Below, in pieces: positions 1 through 10,757 of a stretch of 64,000 nucleotides of DNA (its first letter is position 1; each line of letters starts with the position of its first letter). The notes under the pieces were generated by a model. That model was not told the origin of the DNA. It saw nothing but the letters and a program-made list of their open reading frames with translations, and made no database searches. The DNA comes from Leptodactylus fallax. Lineage: Eukaryota > Chordata > Amphibia > Anura > Leptodactylidae. The DNA is taken from contig CAMRHE010001072.1 in assembly GCA_947044405.1 (NCBI GenBank), forward strand, positions 124,001-188,000, in the 5' to 3' direction. Both the position numbers and the translations under genes were made by a program.

Positions 1-463
1 GGAGAGGTCCGACGTCACTGTTCGCCAACTGCCTCAACGAAGCCCCTGTGATTCTCACTTTAGATGGTGGTGGAGTGCGGCCTGATCCAACTGGGCCTTC
101 TACGGGCTTTAGAAAGTCGCATTGGCATTCCGATCGCATCTTTGCCGGACCTGTGCATTGGAACCAGTGTAGGTACGTACGCCGAGTGGCCGAGTCTTTT
201 ATTGTGGTTGATATACTAAGAAACCTCTTCTAGGCGCATTGACGGCAATTGACGTTTTTCTCAATCAATCTTCGGTCACACAATGCTTCGATGCGTTCCC
301 GCACCTGGCGCGAAACATTTTTTGTCATTCATCCGAAACCCCAATTCCTCGCTGTATCCGGTGGTTTGCCTCGGCGTTCAACTTGACCACAGATGGCCTT
401 TACGATTCCGAAGGTCTGTCGAAGGTTTTGAAAGCAGCCGTTGACCCATCTCGTCGCATGCCT
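1..463 (+). pseudogene. patatin-like phospholipase, 5' fragment, frameshifted and truncated
   Basis: This is the N-terminal part of a patatin-like lipid acyl hydrolase. The reading shows the glycine-rich oxyanion motif (LDGGGV) at about 60-80. After a frameshift near 80 it continues as CGLIQLGLLRALES and reaches the nucleophile elbow GTSVG. A GT..AG intron fits at 173-233 and splits the codon for the glycine after GTSV. The next exon reads ALTAIDVFLNQSS and runs to DPSRRM at about 462. There the patatin similarity stops and sequence of the left inverted arm begins, so the 3' part (catalytic Asp, DGG/DGA region) is missing. The gene starts outside the window. Family assignment rests on the two motifs and their order. 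Patatin-like genes are common Starship cargo, which is context and not proof. Confidence 0.8.
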
Positions 464-1109
464 ACAATTTCATCACTAGGAACCATGGACTTGTTCTTCC
501 TAGCCTCGCTTTAGTGTTGTGTTGGTTGTGTTGAGCTGTGGGTCTCTCCGTCTAGACTGCAGAAAGCGAGGTCACGGTAGGATGTGCGGGTGCTCGACCC
601 GTCAACCCGTTGAAGCTTGGCCAAACGTTGTCAACACTCAATTTTTGAAGTTGTGACCAACCTTCGAAGATACATTTCTTTTTTTTTTTTTTTTTCCTTT
701 TCTATCTTTTCTCCTTCGTCTACTTTTCTTTGTCTTTCCGAACTTCTTTTTGGTGACTCTAAGGTCTACAATGCTGTTTGCCGAGTTTCTGAGGCTTTCA
801 ACGAAAGTGGAAGAGGTGTCTAGTTGAGATATCTCACATCAACGGGCGTCCATATCTGGCCCTCAACATCGTCAGGCTTGATCAGTTTTCCCGGCCAACC
901 CGTTGACATTCCTCCTCTCAAATTTACTACCAAGCGCCCGCTGAAAATAAAAGCAAATTCTATTCAGAAGCTGACTGCGTTGATTGACTGATGTGGGGAT
1001 CGTAAAACTCAGTCTATAGCCGTCTGTCTGCGTCTGCATAGTCTATAAGATGATACCAAGGCTTGATGGAAACAGTACTACCCAGACCTTGAATTTCTTC
1101 TGGGACAAA

Positions 1110-1622
1110 ATGGACTCCTCAAACAGCTCGCCAGACCAGGAAAAAAAGGAGAACAGCGGCCCAGTGAATTGCCAAACCTTAGTAATAAGGACAGTAATGT
1201 GGAACCTTCTGATCATGTCCCTCCATTGGTAAGTGAAACCATTCGGCTTCAGATGCTTTGGCTGACCATCGTAGACCTCCCCTTCGCAACACGAAGAAGA
1301 AACAAGACATACCTTGGCGACCGAGCCGTTTCAACCCATCTTGAAGGTGCTAGCAGACCTCGAATGCGACGATCCCAGATTTGCCTTTCCAGCAGCTCGA
1401 CTTGTTGGACTCTACCGACGCCTATGGGAGTCGTGCGTGTCCAAGCACATCGATGGCCAGAAGATTGACCAGAGCAATGAGAACTTGAAGGAGGCTGGTA
1501 CACACCTGAGAAAAGAGAGGGACGGTCTTCAGCTTCGCCACGACAAGCAGCTAGCTCGACTGCGCTTTTTTGGACAGGCATTGGAATCATCTCGGGAACG
1601 ACTGATTCAGCCTACTAGATGA
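1110..1622 (+). pseudogene. copy A of small coiled-coil gene family (inverted copy of gene C)
   Basis: The gene starts with MDSSNSSPDQEK, then loses the frame relative to gene C (55155-55728). Exon 2 (frame open at 1314-1622) reads EPFQPILKVLADLE and carries the family motif RLWESCVSK, followed by a charged helical stretch. In the roughly 98 residues that align, about nine in ten are identical to C. The end is also frameshifted: C continues after RERLI for about 24 residues, while A stops after RLIQPTR. The splice acceptor that is AG in paralogue B (19.4 kb) reads AA here, as it does in C. It is most likely inactive. Function unknown. Confidence 0.75.
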
Positions 1623-1894
1623 CTGGAACTACCCCTACAGTCCCAATTTGGCAGGGTTGTCAGGCGTTGCAAGAGAAGAGTAAGGAATTGCCTATTCCGG
1701 GCTGCCCCGTCCTATATTGGCGATATAGAAATACTACAAGCGGCGACGCAGTGCAAGGGGAATCACACCGCATGCAAAGCAGGTTATATATTTCCGAGGC
1801 TTTTTATCAAGAAGGGCATCAAATAGTCATTATTCATTATCGTGGTCTTTACTGAAATGAGTATACGAACAACCCCGCTTGATTCAGATCAATC

Positions 1895-2555
1895 TCACAC
1901 GTAATTACTCGATATATTATGTACGAAAAACCGTGGGTCCAGGGATAGCGTCGGGGGAAGCCTAGTCAACAGAGAATGTGTCGAGAGACTCGAGTACGGT
2001 AGAGATTCCGTACGAGGCCAAAGGGACAGTCGGAAGCTAGTGCCTGTTGCACGGACAGCATGCCAGGTGATTGTGTCTAGTAGCTGTCTGCGTATCCGAT
2101 AGAGATTCGCCATGGCCGTTTCAACCCGCGGCAGGAAGAACAGATCCTCTCCTATAGTCTCATCAGATACTCGGTCAAATGGGAACAAATCGAAATTCGA
2201 TCCAGTGCACCTCTTTAGGGAAAAGGAGCGCTGACATGTGGAGGAAAATGTCGCTAGCCCGAGTAGAGTTGGTCAGAGGATCTGGACCTGTCCACTTGAA
2301 CCCGGACAGACTGTCGAGATCAGGGTAGAAAAGGCATTCGATAAAGGAAGACCCTTGAGTTTCGTATTCTGCAGGATCGTCTTTGCCAAGAAAATCCTGC
2401 CACAGATCATTGGGGTCAGTAGCGAGACAAGGAGGAGGTGTCGGTATGCCAAAAGATTCATGCCAGATAGCGTGAAGCAAATCGTAGACGAGTAATGTTA
2501 GCGCAAGATATTATCAAGGCAATGGGTACAGACCATTGTTGTTCAGTTCGTTCAT
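1895..2555 (-). pseudogene. copy of gene E, frameshifted
   Basis: This is the inverted copy of gene E (54276-54944). The start reads MNELNNN, followed by the same intron, but the acceptor AG and a few following codons are lost. The body continues as LHAIWHESFGIPTPPP and runs to IEFRFV near 2180, where an indel shifts the frame. The remainder is open in the next frame from about 2188 down to 1895 and ends like E (RFFVHNISSNY). The two halves overlap at 2175-2188. No known domain is recognised. Confidence 0.8.
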
Positions 2556-2884
2556 TTCTGTTATAAGACGAAATACCCAAGTGTATAAAGATTTAACGTG
2601 GGCTGGGAGGGATGGAAAGGTGGAGGCCGAGAAGTTATTTTATTCTCCCTTATTACAAAGAATCAGGACAAACTAGGGGAATTTATAGCCATATGCTAAG
2701 TTGTCGAATGGGTTGAATGAATCAACAGCCGTGCACCGTTCGTCCCCGTCACCAACCCGACGAAAGTTCACCAGCAGTATGGACCTTATCTAATATTAAC
2801 GCTAATCCTTAGGAGATGACACGAATATATAGCGGAAAATCCAATCATTCTTTCTGCCCATAAACGCTCTACCACATGGAGACT

Positions 2885-3030
2885 TTACCAACCCTCAGGC
2901 TCCTCGGCGGCTTGAAGATCGCTCCCTCCCAAGGCCGACACAACACCGTTACAAGGAGCTCGCTTGCGCTCCCACAATACTGAAGCTTGCACATTGCAGA
3001 GCTGTAGAAGGATATCGCTATCGCTTGCTA
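2885..3030 (-). pseudogene. 3' remnant of gene D
   Basis: The sequence encodes LASDSDILLQLCN and QASVLWERKRA, matching the C-terminal half of gene D (53381-53933). Small deletions remove residues near the end (APCNGVV in place of AVQALCNGVV). Homology to D stops abruptly at about 3030. The next bases belong to the 3' end of the RING gene, which marks a deletion junction. Confidence 0.75.
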
Positions 3031-3084
3031 GCCACTCACATTCCGTCCACACGGCGGGGGGCGAACCATCTCCCACTGGTGGGC

Positions 3085-3180
3085 CCCGTCGTCAGCCAGA
3101 TTATCAGGGGCTCATCTACCGCCAGACCCTTCTACCTCTGCACCGCTTCGCTGGTCGGCACGGCTGACTTCCACTCAGCG
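3085..3180 (+). pseudogene. 3' end remnant of the RING-finger gene
   Basis: The stretch matches the reverse complement of about 49395-49490, the last codons of the RING-finger gene (HLPRGPSTSAPPRRSA region). It retains the motif GCTCATCTACC and the following CCCTTCTAC..CTCTGCACC run with scattered differences. Nothing else of that gene, nor of the ankyrin gene, is left in this arm. It therefore shows that the left arm once contained them. Confidence 0.65.
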
Positions 3181-3184
3181 TGGG

Positions 3185-3340
3185 GGATTACAATTTACAG
3201 ACAACGCGTGAAGAAATGGGAAATTAGCGAAGCGACTGTCAATCACCGTGAATACACGTGACCAGACACTCCGCATTCGGACCAGCAACAGAGAGCGTAG
3301 CCGTTCATATGAAGTTTTAGAGCAAGCTTAGCGGCCAAAT
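3185..3340 (+). repeat. dispersed repeat R1, copy 1
   Basis: R1 is a roughly 160-180 bp element found three times (3185-3340, 4725-4905, and inverted at 49215-49392). The conserved core is AATTAGCGAAG, then GACTGTCAATCAC, then ACACGTGACCAGAC, then CCAGCAACA and AGAGC.TAGCCG. It includes a CACGTG hexamer. No ORF is seen. Whether it is a transposon end or an arm-specific spacer is not clear. Confidence 0.75.
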
Positions 3341-3714
3341 GTGAAATACTGATATTTATACCATCAGAACACCACGCGACTGCCCCTCTTTCAAAGTACT
3401 AGATGTCAGTGCACCCCAAAAGCTTTGCAATTTCGATTGATTTTAGGTTCATAGCTCTAAATAGTGTAGTATATAAGAGTTCTCCTTTTCGTCATACCTA
3501 ATGAAGGAGGCCAAAAGAATATAGACATCGGTTTTAGCTCAATGGACCAATGTTGAGTGAAGACCAAGATTGTTGGCAGAAAAACCAAAACTCGTGGTCG
3601 GGTGTCTCGACAAATTTTCTTCCTTAGGAATTTGACTATGGCAATAGATGCATTGGCACTGGAAACGTCGAAGCGCTTGTAGGAGCTATGTATCCGCTGG
3701 GAAATACACGGACC

Positions 3715-3970
3715 AGAGCTCTTACCGAAGGTTGAGATAAAGCCCTAGGAACCGCAATTGACGCTCCAGGAGTTAATGAGGCAGTCAACAGGAACACCAC
3801 TTTGGTTCCCTGAGCCGGAAGTACAAGACCCCAGAAGCCACGTCGGGTTTCCTGGGGCCTATCCGACCCCTAGAAGCTGCATCTGTGCTCTCAGAAATCG
3901 CACCAATGCCCCCAGGAACAAGATAGCTCCTAGGGCCAGGATGTGAGTCCCTAGATAGAGTCATCCCCAA
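3715..3970. repeat. TCCCAGGA-type short-motif array, left arm copy
   Basis: Irregularly spaced, near-palindromic octamers related to TTCCCAGGAA (for example CCTAGGAACC, CCCAGGAAC, TCCTGGGG, TCCTAGGG) recur every 20-35 bp. The intervening sequence is mostly unique. The same kind of array is found at 4893-5015, 48258-48950 and 50995-51060, always in or next to the inverted arms. Confidence 0.7.
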
Positions 3971-3989
3971 GAACGTGACTGAAACATGT

Positions 3990-4300
3990 ATCGAAAGAGA
4001 CCCCCAACCCTCACAACAATTAGTAGGAAATTGGTTATCGATATAATTCAATGTCTACAAACGCTATCCGACCGCACCTTGATCTCCGACACCATCCATC
4101 CAGGGAGTGGGTCACGATGCACCTCGCCACGCAATTGCTACAGAGCAGGTACGAAGATACCATTGCGTGGGAAGAGATTGAATCGGACACCGTGTTCGAG
4201 AGTACTTTCTCACCGAAACAGCCAGAAGAGAAGTGCCCAAGCGTGCTGTTGCGGATGAGGAGGAGCTGTACGAGTGAGAGGCTACTCGTTCTTATTACCT
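3990..4300 (+). pseudogene. 3' half of gene F, frameshifted
   Basis: The sequence reads KRPPTLTTISRKLV, then CLQTLSDRTLISDTI, shifts frame near 4085, and continues REWVTMHLATQLLQS to QPEEKC. It matches residues from about 132 onward of gene F (45133-45813). The first 130 codons of F are absent. The downstream flank, to about 4690, also matches the flank of F at 44740-45120 in inverted orientation. Confidence 0.8.
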
Positions 4301-4724
4301 TATTGGCTCTTTTTATAGAATAACTGGCAATTTGGAAATGAACGAGTAAATATAGTTTTGTAACCAAGGATCAATATTTAAAAACGTGCTAAGCTCCAAG
4401 TCTACCAGTCCATGAAAAAGAACCTTCGGGTGCGGAGAAGTGTTGAACGATTTCCTGAAGGGTGAGGAGACCACCCGACAAGCAAAAATAAATATACATA
4501 TAAGCCAGCTGCACCTTTAATCCCCAATCACTACAATAGCGATCAAAGGAAGTCAGAAAGTGCAGGTATGTACCAGGAAAATTGGAATTGGAACGATGAA
4601 ACAATAGCATTCTTCGTAAGTCGAATTGCCTCGAATATCAAAACCAGCCACTCTTTGGGTTATTCAACCCGCTTCGCTCGTAGAGATGTAATTTTTTGTG
4701 CTGTGTTATCTATGATCTTAGTAT

Positions 4725-4905
4725 ACAGCGGTGTGACGAGAATGAGAAATTAGCGAAGGGACTGTCAATCACGCGTGGATACACGTGACCAGGCACTCGG
4801 CATAGGGATCAGCAACAGAGAGCATAGCCGTGATTTAGAGCTTGGAGTAAGCTTAGAATTGATACGAATGAAGTTCTGAACGCCCAAACTCACAGAGCCG
4901 TTCCC
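4725..4905 (+). repeat. dispersed repeat R1, copy 2
   Basis: This is a second direct copy of R1, about 1.5 kb from copy 1. It shares AATTAGCGAAG, GACTGTCAATCACGCGT, ACACGTGACCAG and AGCAACAGAGAGCATAGCCG. Like copy 3 it keeps CACGCGTG, which is changed in copy 1. It is followed by a short motif array. Confidence 0.75.
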
Positions 4906-5015
4906 AGGAACATGACTGAATCCCCGAAAGTGAAGATGAGTAGCCTTACAAGCTACGTATGGTTCCCGGTGTCCCTATGTGATTCCTGGGTGGCTCGCCT
5001 GTTTCCAGGGACAGC
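4893..5015. repeat. TCCCAGGA-type short-motif array, second left copy
   Basis: A short run of the same motif family: TTCCCAGGAAC, GGTTCCCGG, ATTCCTGGG and TTTCCAGGGA, spaced 20-40 bp. It lies directly after R1 copy 2. In the right arm the long array and R1 (48258-49392) are likewise adjacent. Confidence 0.6.
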
Positions 5016-5020
5016 TTTTG

Positions 5021-5709
5021 TTGTCGTTGTAAAACCAAGGTTGGTGGATATTTACACAGAGCAGATCGTCAGTCTTTACCAATCTTCTCTATTGAGCCAC
5101 ACGAGCATGAGCATTAATTTGGAAATACTGCTCCAGCCGCAGGCTGAATTATGGTGATGTCTCAATTATTGCAGATGTAGAGACGTCAACGTCAAAATAT
5201 TCTGGGGCATCCATGATCATCCAGCAGCACCAGCAAACAGTCAAAATTTCGACTTTCAGCCCCAGGTTTAGGTCCATATTTGTGCCGGCTTTGAAGAGTA
5301 CACAATATCTACGGCGAAGCGATAATTAAACAATCCTCTGGCCTTCAACTACTGTAGGCAGGTTTGATTTCTTTCGCCTCTTGTGTTGTCAACGCCGCCT
5401 CAGATTTCGGTGGCTACGGAAACCTGGAACACAACTTCTGGACTCAAAATTCTATCATTTTGAAAACAAGTGTCAACGCCAAAGAATAAGGAGGCTTGTG
5501 ATGTCATAACAATGTCCTAAAAAAGCCCAAAAATATTGAGGCACTTGGAGCAAGCCGCAGAATACCTCCTTCAGCGGGGGAACATAGTTGGACTCCGCTG
5601 TGATTTCGGCTTATAAATATCTCGAAGTATTTCTGTCAGAACATGAATAATTTGCACCTTGCTAATATTTCACAAAAGACCTCATAGAAGATCCACGTTA
5701 TGGTCTCCA
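5021..5709. other. no recognisable gene
   Basis: AT-rich spacer between the end of the left arm and the 5710-7072 gene. No convincing ORF or repeat was seen. A TATA-like stretch (TATAAATAT) lies near 5612-5620, roughly 90 bp upstream of the ATG at 5710, and could serve that gene. Confidence 0.5.
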
Positions 5710-7072
5710 ATGCCGGTGTGCAGAAAACGCCCAAGACTGAGCGCAAGAGCACCCAGACATCTCCAGAAAACGCTGGAAAACCTCCTTGGAGAAGCACAAA
5801 CAGAGGAAAACCCCAATGGAGAGGGTCCAGGTGCTGGGGAACAGGGTGCTGCTGCACCGGGGCCCGTGGATGACCGACCATCCGCCGACAGGGAGCAGCC
5901 AGATCAACCAAACTCAAGCCAACGTTCTGATATTTCTGGAGACCCACACGATGAAACAGGGCCTGCAGATGACACCCAGGTGAGGGACGAGGAAATGTCG
6001 GATGCCGAACCTAAACTCACCGACGAGTCAACCTCTGATGGCACGGCGGGAGCACAAACACGTGGAATGAATGATTCAAGCGTCGGCCCGCAACTATTTG
6101 TGGACTTCGAGAAGTTGAACATAAATGAAGGCCGTCCTGAAAAGAAAGGACGCCACGAAGATCCCCAACCAGGCGACATAGCCGGGTTTGGCGGCACAGG
6201 GAAAAGTCGGTTCTTCATTTTTCGGGTTGGTCCCGCCCAAGCCCCCAGGCACGTGTTTCGAAGAACAAGGGCGTATAGCACCGAAGGTTTCGAAAATCTA
6301 TCCCACAATCGCATTTCCCTGCTCAGATACAACGACCCAAACGGGGATCGACATTGGCAATATACGAGAAGAAATATTGCCGGGTTTAGAGGCATCGCCA
6401 TTGATGAAACGGAGAGCAACCTTAAGTGTCCACAGACATGGATCAATGTCGAATGGAAGGATATCAAGGAAGAGCACCGGTACTTGTTGGTCGACGAATG
6501 CAGCTGGACCCCTCGGACGGATGTGATTCGGTTGTCGGGCAGGAAGGTGGCCAGCACTGGAATCCGCGCAATCTGGGACCTTGCAGGAGACTCTGCACAT
6601 TAAGGCGATCCAAAAAGAGGGTAAACTGGTTTCACATTTGCCATTCCCTTTGGATACCTTCGAGGCGGAGAAAATCAAGCCAGAAAGATCTCGCACACCG
6701 GCTCAATTGGGGTCTTTTTCATCGACCCCAAAGAGCCGATCTAGCATCTCAGGAGACAACATGGCTAATGGTATCAAACAAGAGCAAGAGCAGGAGACAA
6801 GTACTGTTGTCCCGTCCCGTTCCGCCACTCAGAACGCTCCTGGATCGAATGTTGTCGAAGTCGAAAGCAGTGGGAGCAGTCAAAGCAAGAACCAGGCGCC
6901 TAAAAAATTTAATGTTCAAGCTTACATGGCAAGTGTGGAAAAGATGGAGAAGTGGAACGCCATGAGCGAAGCCGAGAGAGAAAAGAGATACAGAATAGCC
7001 TTGGCAAATTACGATCACTACAGGGAGGAGAGGCTGAACAAGGGTGATGTGGAGGTTGAGGATGAACTTTGA
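5710..7072 (+). CDS. uncharacterised acidic and coiled-coil protein
   Basis: Not recognised. The frame is open from ATG 5710 (MPVCRKRPRLSAR) to about 6603, then continues in another frame to 7072. A small intron at 6547-6586 (GTGGCC..TTGCAG, 40 nt) would join them in frame and give about 440 aa. A frameshift is the alternative. Residues about 20-150 are acidic and Gln/Pro/Ser-rich. Residues about 165-280 look folded (RFFIFRVGPAQAP, LLRYNDPNGDRHWQYTRR, LLVDECSWTPRTDVIRL). The second part is Ser/Gln-rich and ends in a charged helix (EREKRYRIALANYDHYREER). An overlapping frame from ATG 5700 (MVSNAGVQKTPK) also looks protein-like for about 40 codons, so the N-terminus is uncertain. The neighbours give no functional hint. 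Confidence 0.6.
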
Positions 7073-8097
7073 GGCGAAAGTGAAGGAGCTGGAAATCAAT
7101 TCCCGCGTTAAAGATGTTATAGACTTGGTTCTTTTTGCTTTTATTTTCGCTTTTTCTTTTCTTTCTTTTTTTTGGCAAAGTTTTGACTTAATCTACGAGT
7201 CAAGAAACCAGATGTTATTTTGAAATTACCGTCTTTGCCACTGAATCATGCGACATTTCCACTCTGTGTTTTCCTTAGTTATTATGTCTGACCAGATTGT
7301 TAAATTCAGACCATTTTTGTTTTTAGTCAGATAATTTTACCATTGTAGATCTTACCAGTACGCTCGCCATACCTTGATTCCTGTCACAACCGAATCAAAC
7401 TGATCATGTTGGATCCCCTGGTATTTTAACTTGGAAAGAGCCCTCTGCATTAATCACCAGCCACATTTCGCGGGTCAATTCCAATGTTTCTTCATCCCAG
7501 CTGCCTTTTGAATGACTGGAATTCTGCTACGCCTGTAAGCCACATAGAAGCAGCAGGAACGACAAGATCCCTCGAATCACCAGTGGCAGAATGGCGACGA
7601 AGGGCAAAATGGATATTGCGCCTCAATTATTTGGTTTGGAAATTTCATTGATGTGCCGGCTGGGGTCCAGCCCTCGTTACTGCCAAGGACCTAGAATCAA
7701 GTGCCTCCTGGGCTAGGGTTCCTGTGAGGGTCAATCTGATCGAATTCTGCCAACTCTATATCTAGCAGACATGATGGTAAAAGCAAATAAAGATATTTGC
7801 GAACACTGAAAGAGTTACAAGTAATCACTGACTACCTACAAGCTGCAGGGCGTCCGCTCGTCGCAACCACATTTTTATGACCGCTGCAACAAGACTGGCA
7901 GTGCTAAAGGTGAGAATTGTAACATTGACTGTCCTATATCGTGCGCTTTCCACAGGATCTATTAATATGATGCATTCTTCGTTGGAACGATTTATTGTAA
8001 ATCAACGACAATGAATTTGTACTGCGGAAAGGTGGGGCTGGGGATTCTAGCAAACAAATGCTGGATAAGAATGATGACACACCCTGCTAGATCACTG
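7073..8097. other. intergenic, no feature seen
   Basis: Starts with a pyrimidine-rich stretch (7132-7172) that could be the 3' UTR of the preceding gene. No convincing gene or repeat follows. It should contain the 3' end of the hAT element, but no terminal inverted repeat or 8-bp target duplication was identified by eye. Confidence 0.4.
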
Positions 8098-10757
8098 TCA
8101 TCTGCTGGAGAATCTTCTTCGAAGGCTATTGATGAGTCGCGTGACAGGCGGAGGCAGGAATGAGTCATCCTCGCCTTTAGCCGTTATATCCTGCTCCAGG
8201 CCATCTGTAGGTGGGATTTCCAGTACCGCTGCCTCTGCCTGACTGTTTTCGTCGTCCCCAGAGCGCTCGTCAACGCTCATCTCGGCTGAATCCCATTCGT
8301 CATCGCTGATCGGTTCAGGCCTTTCTGCCTCTACTACGAACTCCTCCCATTCTTCGTCACTCGCCATGTCACGTTGCACCCGGCTGATCGATTGCTTCCC
8401 TGATTCGGATCCCTCCGAGTACGCGTACATCACCAAATCTCGCATGGTCGACTCGTCCAGAGATCCCCCACGAGTACGGCAGATGTTTTGTGCAACGGTG
8501 AGAAGCCGTTCTGTGCCAGCTCCTGTAGCCGGAATGGAGAGTAGATCGCGCGCCAGTCGAGTGAGAACAGGCCATTCGCGTTGATGGTCTTTCCAGTAAG
8601 CGCATGGTGAGATATTGAGAACCCCTGTTGCGTGTCAGTAGTCAACAGGAAATATACTGGGCAGTTGTACAGACCTTCGCGGAGATATTGATCAACTTCA
8701 TCTTGCGCACACCTTGAGCTACCCGCCAGACCAGCCAGTGGGTGCAGAAGCCGGTCAAGCCCCAACAATTGCGGGGAACAAGACAGTCCATTCACGCAAG
8801 ACAAGCTCGTGGGCATTTGCGGTCGGTATTGTAGGTGAAAGATCCTCAGATACTCGATGTAGCGCTCGGGTTGGCCCAAACCTTGCGATGATGTGGCCTC
8901 ATCGAATGCGGACACCTTATATTGGGGAGCAACGAAAGTTCCAGGGCCATACATGACCCCAAATTTTTGAAATGTCTTTTCGTATACTTCTCCAAGTTCC
9001 ATCTTCATGATAAGCGACGCCTCCGATAGTTTGCGCTTCCACGGTGCTGATTTTCTTCTCAATATTCGGGTTGACTCGTCGAGATGCTCCATTAGTATCT
9101 TAAACACGAAACAGACCTTGTGGACTGTCGCTTCTCTCGACGCCAGGAGGGCCGTAGTAAACTGGATGAATGGCATTATCAGTTGCACAAGGTAGTCGAC
9201 CTTGCGCCAATCCGTACTTGTTAATTTGTACTGTAAATTCCCACTCTCTTGGCAGTATTGATCGATATATCTTCGCAGTCTGCCGGCTCGTTTTAACATC
9301 AGGAATACCGAATTCCATCGGGACTTCGCATCGTCTAACGGCAAGACTCGAGTCGATGCAGGCTGGAGACACAAAAACTCATCGCGCTTCCTAGGGGTCT
9401 CGTTGACAAATTTTGCAAATGATCGAATCTGCGAAAGCAAGGGTCAGATTTAATTTTCTAGTCAAGAGAATGGAGGGTTTTCACCTTTCCCAAAACGTGT
9501 GATATTTCGTCGCCATCTGATGGGTCGGTCCAACCATTGGCGTGTGATATCTCTCGCACATTCTCAACCCTTTCCCCTTCTGGGGAGCTTGTGATGTTCT
9601 CGATATACCGCCGAAGGCAGAGCTGAATGGCCTGTACTGTGCCAGGAACCCCAACAAAGCACTGCCAAGAGCTGATACCACCAGAAGAAGTGAGCTTCTC
9701 TCTTAATGACAGCATCAGGTTCTCATCGACCCTATAGTCGACTGTCACGCTGAATATCCGATGAAGCAACCCTTTTTTCTGGATCAGTCCAAGTATTTGA
9801 TCACAGGGGTCATTCCCTGTCTCGGACCTGCAAATTAGCTCGAACCCAAGCAGCACCTCTCGGTAGCTCCACTCTTTATCAAAATAATAGGCAGTAATAG
9901 CGATAAAGTCCTGCCCGAACGGACCTTTCCAACAGCACAAAGCGATCGATACCTTGGAATCTCCGGGCAGGTCCTGCAGCTGTGACTCTTGGTAGGTAGT
10001 TACTATGTCGTGCATATAATGGCGGAGCTTCCTTTGACGAGGGAACCTCAAGACTTGAGGTCCGGAATAGACTAGATCCAACAATTCTCGGAATGTGGGT
10101 TCTTCCGTGACCTCAAAAGAAAGGTTTGCGGACGTGATTGTCCGCAGAAGGTGTCCTTCGAGCTGTGCCTTGGTGAATCTGCTCCTCATGGGCGAGAAGC
10201 TTGCACGAGACTCCTGAATTGGGCCTGGGGTGACAGCAGAAACGGACACTTCCTCTTTGCTTCTGCGACATGAGTTGGACTTCAAGTGCTTACCCATTGT
10301 GCTTGTTCCATGGGATTTATGACGTGGATGATGTGGGTGGTTAAGCGGCGTGAGGCAAGACCGACAAACTACCTTGGGTCGGCCAGACCTGAGCTCTGCC
10401 ACCTGGTCAAAGTGCTTCCACACCTTTGAGGAACGAGACTCAGCCGACCATCTGAATTTGTATTTTCCGTTTTTGGTCAGCTGTTGTCCATACTCGGTCT
10501 CCAGCCACCACGATAAAAATTCTTTCTCCTGGTCGGAGTCGTAGAGCACCCAATCTCGGCGGCCCGGTGCAAACCGTGTGAGTTTTGCTGGGGGGCTTCT
10601 GGGTCGGTCTTCCAGCGTTACGATGCCTGAGGGGCGATTAAAAAGCTTCAAGTGGTAAATTAAGTTAGAATCAGTTGACTGGCTCCCGGTGATGACATAC
10701 CGAAGACAGCGACATTGGGACTGACGAGGATGATGAGGCAGTCTCAATCGAACACAT
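8098..10757 (-). mobile_element. hAT-family transposase gene (DNA transposon)
   Basis: Exons read 10626-9485, 9428-8675 and 8624-8098, joined by introns 9429-9484 and 8625-8674. All phases fit and no internal stop remains in these exons. The N-terminal part has a BED-type zinc finger (VVCRSCLTPLNHP..GKHLKSNSC, Cx2C..Hx5C). The central part matches the hAT core (SKVSIALCCWKGPFGQDFIA, then KSRWNSVFLMLKRAGRLRR). The C-terminus carries the hAT dimerisation block (AYWKDHQREWPVL, then ARDLLSIPATGAGTERLLT) and an acidic tail. A candidate first exon (ATG 10757, MCSIETASSSSSVPMSL) with an intron at 10627-10700 does not keep the frame, so the N-terminus is unresolved or damaged. Family assignment is strong. 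Activity is unknown because the element ends were not found. Confidence 0.85.

Larger units (their letters stand above)
463..5020. repeat. left arm of a large inverted duplication (decayed copy)
   Basis: The blocks run in the same order as the right arm (44740-56365) but reverse-complemented. They are gene C copy (1110-1622), E copy (2555-1895), D remnant (to about 3030), the last about 95 bp of the RING gene (3085-3180), repeat R1 (3185-3340), the short-motif array (3715-3970), half of gene F (3990-4300) and its downstream flank to 4690. Two large internal deletions relative to the right arm remove the ankyrin gene plus most of RING, and the membrane-protein gene plus the start of F. A second R1 copy and a short motif array follow at 4725-5015. 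All gene copies here are broken. Confidence 0.85.

Noticed and set aside
1249..1590. Minus-strand ORF of 113 codons (and its counterpart 55247-55588)
   Set aside because: Antisense shadow of exon 2 of genes A and C. Open in both copies only because the copies are nearly identical.
5904..6557. Minus-strand ORF of 217 codons
   Set aside because: Lies wholly antisense to the 5710-7072 gene. Ser/Pro/Cys/Leu-rich composition and no domain.
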